Assembly (NCBI GenBank): GCA_002437585.1
Contig: DJQM01000017.1
Location: 3,113-67,112 of the forward strand
Direction: 5' to 3'
From: Clostridiales bacterium UBA6386
Lineage (GTDB): Bacteria > Bacillota > Clostridia > Oscillospirales > Oscillospiraceae
DNA: 64,000 bases
Shown here: piece after piece, positions 59,785 to 64,000 of the stretch
Layout: every line of letters starts with the position of its first letter
Numbering within the stretch: the stretch's first letter is position 1
Position numbers and translations under genes: made by a program
Notes under the pieces: generated by a model
The model's database searches: none
The model's input: only the letters and a program-made list of their open reading frames with translations
Told to the model about the DNA's origin: nothing

Positions 59785-60483
59785 TTACTGAGCCTGCTCT
59801 GGAAAAAGCTTCTCCAGAGCCACCCGAGCCGCATCCTGCTCGGCACGCTTCTTGCTGCTGCCGGTGCCCTTGCCAACCACGGTGCCGTTCAGGCAGACCT
59901 CCACCGCAAAGTGCTTATCGTGATCCGGGCCGGACTCGCCGATGAGGGTGTAGGTCAGCACCTGGTTCTTCTTCTGCTGCACCAGCTCCTGAAGCTTGGT
60001 CTTGTAATCGGCGTTGTGCAGCTTGGTCACCGGCACCTCCACGAAAATGAACTGCCGGATGATGAGCAGCGCCGCCGCAATGCCCCCGTCTAAGAAGCAG
60101 GCGGCGATGACGGACTCCATGGCATCGGCCAGAATGGAACTGCGGGTTCTGCCGCCTCCCTGCTCCTCGCCGTGACCCAGGAGCAGATGGGTGCCCAGGC
60201 CGATCCGCTCGGCGGCGGCGGCCAGGGTCTGCTCGCAGACCATATCCGCCCGCATTCTCGTCAGCTCCCCTTCCGGACGGTTGGGAAAATTCCGGTACAG
60301 ATACTCCGCCACCAGCATACCCAGGACGCTGTCCCCCAGAAACTCCAGCCGCTCGTTGCTGAGCAGGCTGTTGTGCCAACGCTCGTTGGCGTAGGAGGAG
60401 TGTGTCACCGCGTTTTGCAGCAGGGAAATGTTGTGAAAATGATAACCGATGACGGCTTCCAGATCCTTAAGCATCGGCTTCAC
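59785..60483 (-). CDS. rnc: Ribonuclease III
   Basis: 232 residues. N-terminal endonuclease domain with the signature N-E-R-L-E-F-L-G-D-S-V-L-G (acidic metal-binding residues) and a C-terminal double-stranded-RNA-binding domain ending near G-S-S-K-K-R-A-E-Q-D-A-A. It cuts structured rRNA precursors and mRNA. The frame can start at GTG 60483 or ATG 60474; both overlap plsX (17 or 8 bases), so the genes are coupled. No acpP gene lies between plsX and rnc. Confidence 0.94.
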   Translation of the reverse strand: MKPMLKDLEAVIGYHFHNISLLQNAVTHSSYANERWHNSLLSNERLEFLGDSVLGMLVAEYLYRNFPNRPEGELTRMRADMVCEQTLAAAAERIGLGTHLLLGHGEEQGGGRTRSSILADAMESVIAACFLDGGIAAALLIIRQFIFVEVPVTKLHNADYKTKLQELVQQKKNQVLTYTLIGESGPDHDKHFAVEVCLNGTVVGKGTGSSKKRAEQDAARVALEKLFPEQAQ

Positions 60484-61498
60484 TTCCCTTCAGCGACGCA
60501 AGGCTCTTTTCCAGCTGGGCGGTAAAGCTCCCTTCGGCGGCGGTCATGGCCTGGCGCACCGCATTGCGGAAGGCCATGGCGTCCGAGGAGCCGTGAGCCT
60601 TGATCACCGGCTTCTGAATGCCGAGGAACTGGGTGCCGCCGATCTCCCGGTAGTCAAGGCACTTCATCATATCCTGAACGCCGCCGCGGCACAGAAGATA
60701 ACCCAGCTTGGAGCCAAGATTTTTCTTGAACATCCGCTTGAGCATACTGCCCATGAACATGGCGGTGCCCTCGATGGATTTGATGAGAATATTGCCGCTG
60801 AAGCCGTCGCAGACCACAACGTCCACAGCCCCCAGAGGCACGTCCCGGGCTTCCACGTTGCCCACAAAGTTCACCAGTCCCTTGGCGGAAGCGTCCTTCA
60901 GAAGGGCGTAAGCGTCCTTCTGGAGCTGGGTGCCCTTGCTGTCTTCGCTTCCGATGTTCAGAAGACCCACCTTGGGATTTTTCACCCCCAGGGTAAACCT
61001 GCTGTAAGCCGAAGCCACCAGGCCGAACTGGAGCAGAAATTCCGGGGTGCACTCGGCGTTGGCTCCGCAGTCGCAGATGATGACCTTGGTACCTGCCTTG
61101 GTGGGCATGGCCGGAGCCATGGCCGCCCGACGGATGCCCCGCACCCGCTTGACCAGCAGCGTCGCCCCCGTTAAAAGCGCGCCGGTGGAGCCGGCGGAGA
61201 CGAAAGCGTCGCCCTTGCCCTCGGCCAGCATTTTCAGGCCGATGATCATGGAGGAATTCTTCCGCTTGTGGATCACCGAGGCCGGGTCGTCGTGCATGTC
61301 CACCACATCATCGGCGTGGGCGATTTCCACGCCCTCAGGCAGGGTGTCCAGGCCGTTCTTTTTCAGAACCTCCAGAATTTCCTGACCCCTGCCAACCAGA
61401 ATGATCTGCGCGCCGTACTTTTTCACCGCCTCAATGGCACCCAGCACCGGGGCCTGGGGCGCGTTGTCGCCGCCCATAGCGTCCAGAATGATCTTCAT
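60467..61498 (-). CDS. plsX: Phosphate acyltransferase PlsX
   Basis: 343 residues. D-A-M-G-G-D-N-A-P at the N-terminus and S-A-G-S-T-G-A-L, G-A-N-A-E, G-S-E-D-S-K-G and C-D-G-F-S-G-N in order are the PlsX blocks. The enzyme makes acyl-phosphate from acyl-ACP for phospholipid synthesis on the inner membrane face. ATG 61498 is chosen because the longer frame overlaps trmFO and lacks homology; AGAGGTG precedes it. Confidence 0.93.
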   Translation of the reverse strand: MKIILDAMGGDNAPQAPVLGAIEAVKKYGAQIILVGRGQEILEVLKKNGLDTLPEGVEIAHADDVVDMHDDPASVIHKRKNSSMIIGLKMLAEGKGDAFVSAGSTGALLTGATLLVKRVRGIRRAAMAPAMPTKAGTKVIICDCGANAECTPEFLLQFGLVASAYSRFTLGVKNPKVGLLNIGSEDSKGTQLQKDAYALLKDASAKGLVNFVGNVEARDVPLGAVDVVVCDGFSGNILIKSIEGTAMFMGSMLKRMFKKNLGSKLGYLLCRGGVQDMMKCLDYREIGGTQFLGIQKPVIKAHGSSDAMAFRNAVRQAMTAAEGSFTAQLEKSLASLKGSEADA

Positions 61499-61514
61499 CT
61501 TAGCACCTCTTTCT

Positions 61515-62819
61515 TTAGATGCCTGCTTCCACCAGGCCGTCCACAATGGCAAGAGCCCGGTTGGAAATGGCAAGATTTTTTTCTGCCTTTTTCCGAATAC
61601 GCTGCTCCAGAGGAGCAATAATGCTGAAATTGATGTTCATGGGCTGGAAATTGACCACGGTCTCATCGCTGATGTACAAACCCAAAGCACCGATGGCGGT
61701 GGTCTTGGGGAAGTCCGGCAGGGGCCGACCCTGGAGCTTTGCGGCCATGGCAACCGCAGCCAGGTAGCCGGAGGCCGTGGATTCCACATAACCTTCCACG
61801 CCGGTCATCTGCCCGGCAAAAGCAACCAATGGATTTCGCCGGTCGGCGTAGTACCTGTCCAGCAGCCTGGGGCTTTGCAGGAAGGTGTTCTGGTGCATGA
61901 CCCCATAGCGGACGTATTCCGCATTGCGCAGAGCCGGGATCATGGAAAACACCCGCTTCTGCTCCCCGAATTTCAGGTGGGTCTGAAAGCCCACCAGATT
62001 GAAAACGCTGCCCGCGGCGTTATCCTGACGCAGCTGCACCACGGCGTATGGCTCCTTCCCCGTTCTGGGGTCTGTCAGACCCACGGGCTTCAGAGGGCCG
62101 TAGCGCAGGGTGTCGATGCCCCGGCGCGCCATGACCTCCACGGGCATACAGCCCTCGAAGACGTTTTTATCCTCAAAGCCGTGAACCTCCGCTTCCTCAG
62201 CGGTGGTCAGTGCCTGCCAGAAGGCCTGATATTCCTCCTTGTCCATGGCGCAGTTGACATAATCCGGGGTTCCCCGGTCATACCGGGACTGCCACCAGGC
62301 AAGATTCCTATCGATGGATTCCGCCGTCACCAACGGCGCGGCAGCATCAAAAAAGTGCAGATACCCGGTTTCCCCGAAGTACGCCCCGATGGCGCGGCTG
62401 AGGGCATCGGAGGTCAGAGGGCCAGTGGCGATGATGACGGGTTCCTCCGGAACCTGAGTCACCTCTTCCTCCATCACGGTAACGCGGGGATGGCTGCGGA
62501 TTTTTTCCGTCACCATCCGGGAAAAGCCGCCCCGGTCAACCGCCAGGCACCCGCCGGCTTCCACCCGGGTGGCCTCGGCGCAGGTGAGGATCAGGCTGCC
62601 CACCCGGCGAAGCTCCTCTTTCAGCAGACCCACCGCGTTTTCCAGTCGGTCACCCCGGAGGGAATTGGAGCACACCAGCTCGGCGAAATCCGGACTGTGG
62701 TGAGCGGGGGTCATTTTCTTCGGCTTCATCTCGTAAAGCTTCACGTCGATGCCCCGGTTTGCCAGCTGCCAGGCGGCCTCGCAGCCGGCCAGCCCTGCGC
62801 CAATGACCTTCACCTCCAT
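61515..62819 (-). CDS. trmFO: Folate/FAD-dependent tRNA m5U54 methyltransferase TrmFO
   Basis: 434 residues. The N-terminal FAD site is V-I-G-A-G-L-A-G-C-E-A-A-W; Y-E-M-K-P, V-C-S-N-S-L-R-G and V-E-G-Y-V-E-S with the catalytic Cys region and a C-terminal G-A-L-G-L-Y-I block are diagnostic. It methylates U54 of tRNA using methylenetetrahydrofolate, the Firmicutes substitute for TrmA. GAGGAGGGC sets ATG 62819, three bases after topA, as in many Firmicutes. Confidence 0.95.
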   Translation of the reverse strand: MEVKVIGAGLAGCEAAWQLANRGIDVKLYEMKPKKMTPAHHSPDFAELVCSNSLRGDRLENAVGLLKEELRRVGSLILTCAEATRVEAGGCLAVDRGGFSRMVTEKIRSHPRVTVMEEEVTQVPEEPVIIATGPLTSDALSRAIGAYFGETGYLHFFDAAAPLVTAESIDRNLAWWQSRYDRGTPDYVNCAMDKEEYQAFWQALTTAEEAEVHGFEDKNVFEGCMPVEVMARRGIDTLRYGPLKPVGLTDPRTGKEPYAVVQLRQDNAAGSVFNLVGFQTHLKFGEQKRVFSMIPALRNAEYVRYGVMHQNTFLQSPRLLDRYYADRRNPLVAFAGQMTGVEGYVESTASGYLAAVAMAAKLQGRPLPDFPKTTAIGALGLYISDETVVNFQPMNINFSIIAPLEQRIRKKAEKNLAISNRALAIVDGLVEAGI

Positions 62820-62822
62820 GGC

Positions 62823-64000
62823 TCAGCCCTCCTCTTTCTTTTTGGGAGATGCTTTTTTCGCGGTGGTTTTCCTGGCGGTCGCCGCCTTGGCTGTGGTTTT
62901 CCTGGCAGCGGACTTCTTGACAGTCGTCTTTGCCGTCTTTTTTGCGGTCGTCTTCTTGGCCGCGGGCTTTTCTTCCGTGTCGGCGGAAGTGCCTTCCGTG
63001 TCGGCGGTTTTCTTCTTATAATAGCCCCGCTGATCCTCCGGAAGGAACCGGGAGCACTTTTCGTTGATGCAGAAGGGCTTCATGCGACCCTTGCCGGACT
63101 TCTTGAACAGGGTCTGGCCGCACTCCGGACAGTCCTCCGCCGTGGGCACGTCCCAGGTCATGAAGCCGCACTCCGCCCCCCGCTCGCAGGCGTAGTAGGT
63201 GTAGCCCTTCTTGGATCTGCGCTTGAGGATGGCTCCGCCGCACTTGGGGCACCGGCCGGGCATTTTTTCCACCAAGGGCTTGGTGTTCCGGCACTCCGGG
63301 AAGCCCGGGCAGGCCAGGAACTTGCCGAACCGGCCGGTTTTGATGACCATTTTCCGGCCGCACAGCTCGCAGACCTCGTCGGTCTCCTCCTCAGGTACCT
63401 TCAGCCGCACGCCCTCCAGAGCCGTTTCCGCGTCCTTCAGCTCCTTGCTGAAGTCGGCGTAGAAGTCGGCGATCAGAGTCTGCCACTGCTGCTTGCCCTC
63501 CTCCACTTCATCCAGCCGGGATTCCATGTTGGAGGTAAACTCCACGTCCACAATGTCGTGGAACCGCTCCACCATCAGCCCGGTGACGATCTCCCCCAGA
63601 GGGGTAGGCACCAGACGCTTGTCCTGCTTTTCCACATATTCCCGATCCTCAATGGTGGAGATGGTGGCGGCGTAGGTGGAGGGTCGGCCAACGCCCTTTT
63701 CCTCCATGGCCTTGACCAGGGTGGCCTCGGTATACCGGGCGGGAGGCTGGGTAAAGTGCTGGGTCTTCTCCGTCTTGGATGCGGCGGCCTTCTCCCCCGC
63801 CGTCAAGTCGGGCAGAGGCGAGCCAATGGCCTCGCCGTCGTCGTCCCGGCCTTCCTCGTAGACCGCAATGAAGCCGGCAAAGCGCATGCTCTGATGGCTG
63901 GCCCGGAACACATGTCCGGCGCACTCGGTATCGATGGACACGGTGTCAAAAACGGCGTTTGCCATCTGGGTTGCCAGGAACCGGCTCCAGATCAGCCTAT
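62823..64000 (-). CDS. topA: DNA topoisomerase I, C-terminal part (5' end outside window)
   Basis: The frame continues past the window end (L-I-W-S-R-F-L-A-T-Q-M precedes the visible 380 residues). Seen are domain II/IV segments with G-V-G-R-P-S-T-Y-A and V-P-T-P-L-G, then three zinc-ribbon units (C-E-L-C-G-R-K-M, C-P-K-C-G-G-A-I, C-P-E-C-G-Q-T-L) and a tail of about 45 residues rich in K-K-T-T-A-K. The tail probably adds non-specific DNA binding. Topoisomerase I relaxes negative supercoils; the active-site Tyr lies upstream of the window edge. Confidence 0.95.
   Translation of the reverse strand, partial: RLIWSRFLATQMANAVFDTVSIDTECAGHVFRASHQSMRFAGFIAVYEEGRDDDGEAIGSPLPDLTAGEKAAASKTEKTQHFTQPPARYTEATLVKAMEEKGVGRPSTYAATISTIEDREYVEKQDKRLVPTPLGEIVTGLMVERFHDIVDVEFTSNMESRLDEVEEGKQQWQTLIADFYADFSKELKDAETALEGVRLKVPEEETDEVCELCGRKMVIKTGRFGKFLACPGFPECRNTKPLVEKMPGRCPKCGGAILKRRSKKGYTYYACERGAECGFMTWDVPTAEDCPECGQTLFKKSGKGRMKPFCINEKCSRFLPEDQRGYYKKKTADTEGTSADTEEKPAAKKTTAKKTAKTTVKKSAARKTTAKAATARKTTAKKASPKKKEEG

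Noticed and set aside
1..64000. tRNA, rRNA, tmRNA or SRP RNA genes
   Set aside because: Looked for cloverleaf ends with CCA, GTTCGA-type T-loops and rRNA blocks in all gaps; none seen.

Overview
The window is 64 kb of a GC-rich Firmicutes chromosome, most likely a gut-type Clostridia/Oscillospirales bacterium. The evidence is strong AAGGAGG ribosome-binding sites, TTGACA/TATAAT promoters, a BlaI/BlaR-type pair, a CarD protein, LytR-CpsA-Psr and YtxH-like proteins, and the housekeeping order topA-trmFO-plsX-rnc. No rRNA, tRNA or CRISPR array is seen. No species call is supported.

Positions 1-2400: the tail of a tyrosine recombinase, a 570-base gap with a perfect UUCG-capped hairpin, then a stand-alone GT4 glycosyltransferase. 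Positions 2450-5720: a BlaI-type repressor and a large BlaR1/M56 membrane protein behind a promoter covered by two palindromic operators. Positions 5800-8870: a repeat-rich stretch with a YtxH-like protein, a lipoprotein, a four-cluster ferredoxin and an LCP ligase. Positions 8868-12324: a heterodimeric ABC exporter. Positions 12428-19743: an RND/MMPL transporter co-transcribed with a 1358-residue GLUG-repeat surface protein, both divergent from a TetR regulator with an operator in the shared promoter region. Positions 19848-25657: a SleB-like membrane protein, CarD, PepD, a PHP hydrolase, SecG and RF2.

Positions 25747-57850 are one large minus-strand surface-glycan locus with 18 glycosyltransferases plus an initiating phosphoglycosyl transferase. 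A terminator and a consensus promoter near 40.9-41.0 kb split it in two. The upstream half makes UDP-L-FucNAc (CapE, CapF and CapG homologues), carries a WbpM-type dehydratase, a reductase/epimerase, a WbuB-like transferase, LicD, and a Wzy and Wzx pair. The downstream half has twelve glycosyltransferases, a polysaccharide deacetylase and a Wzm/Wzt ABC exporter. Two different export routes in one locus is its most unusual property. An N-acetylhexosamine 1-kinase (NahK-like) lies just upstream behind plsX-rnc and could supply HexNAc-1-phosphate.

The most novel non-coding signal is a dispersed element of 160-220 bases, present three times (about 5.8, 23.9 and 58.4 kb). It has terminal inverted repeats, and two internal stems keep pairing although their sequences differ between copies. 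Other repeat families are a 159-base element with perfect 18-base inverted ends and a REP-like palindrome.
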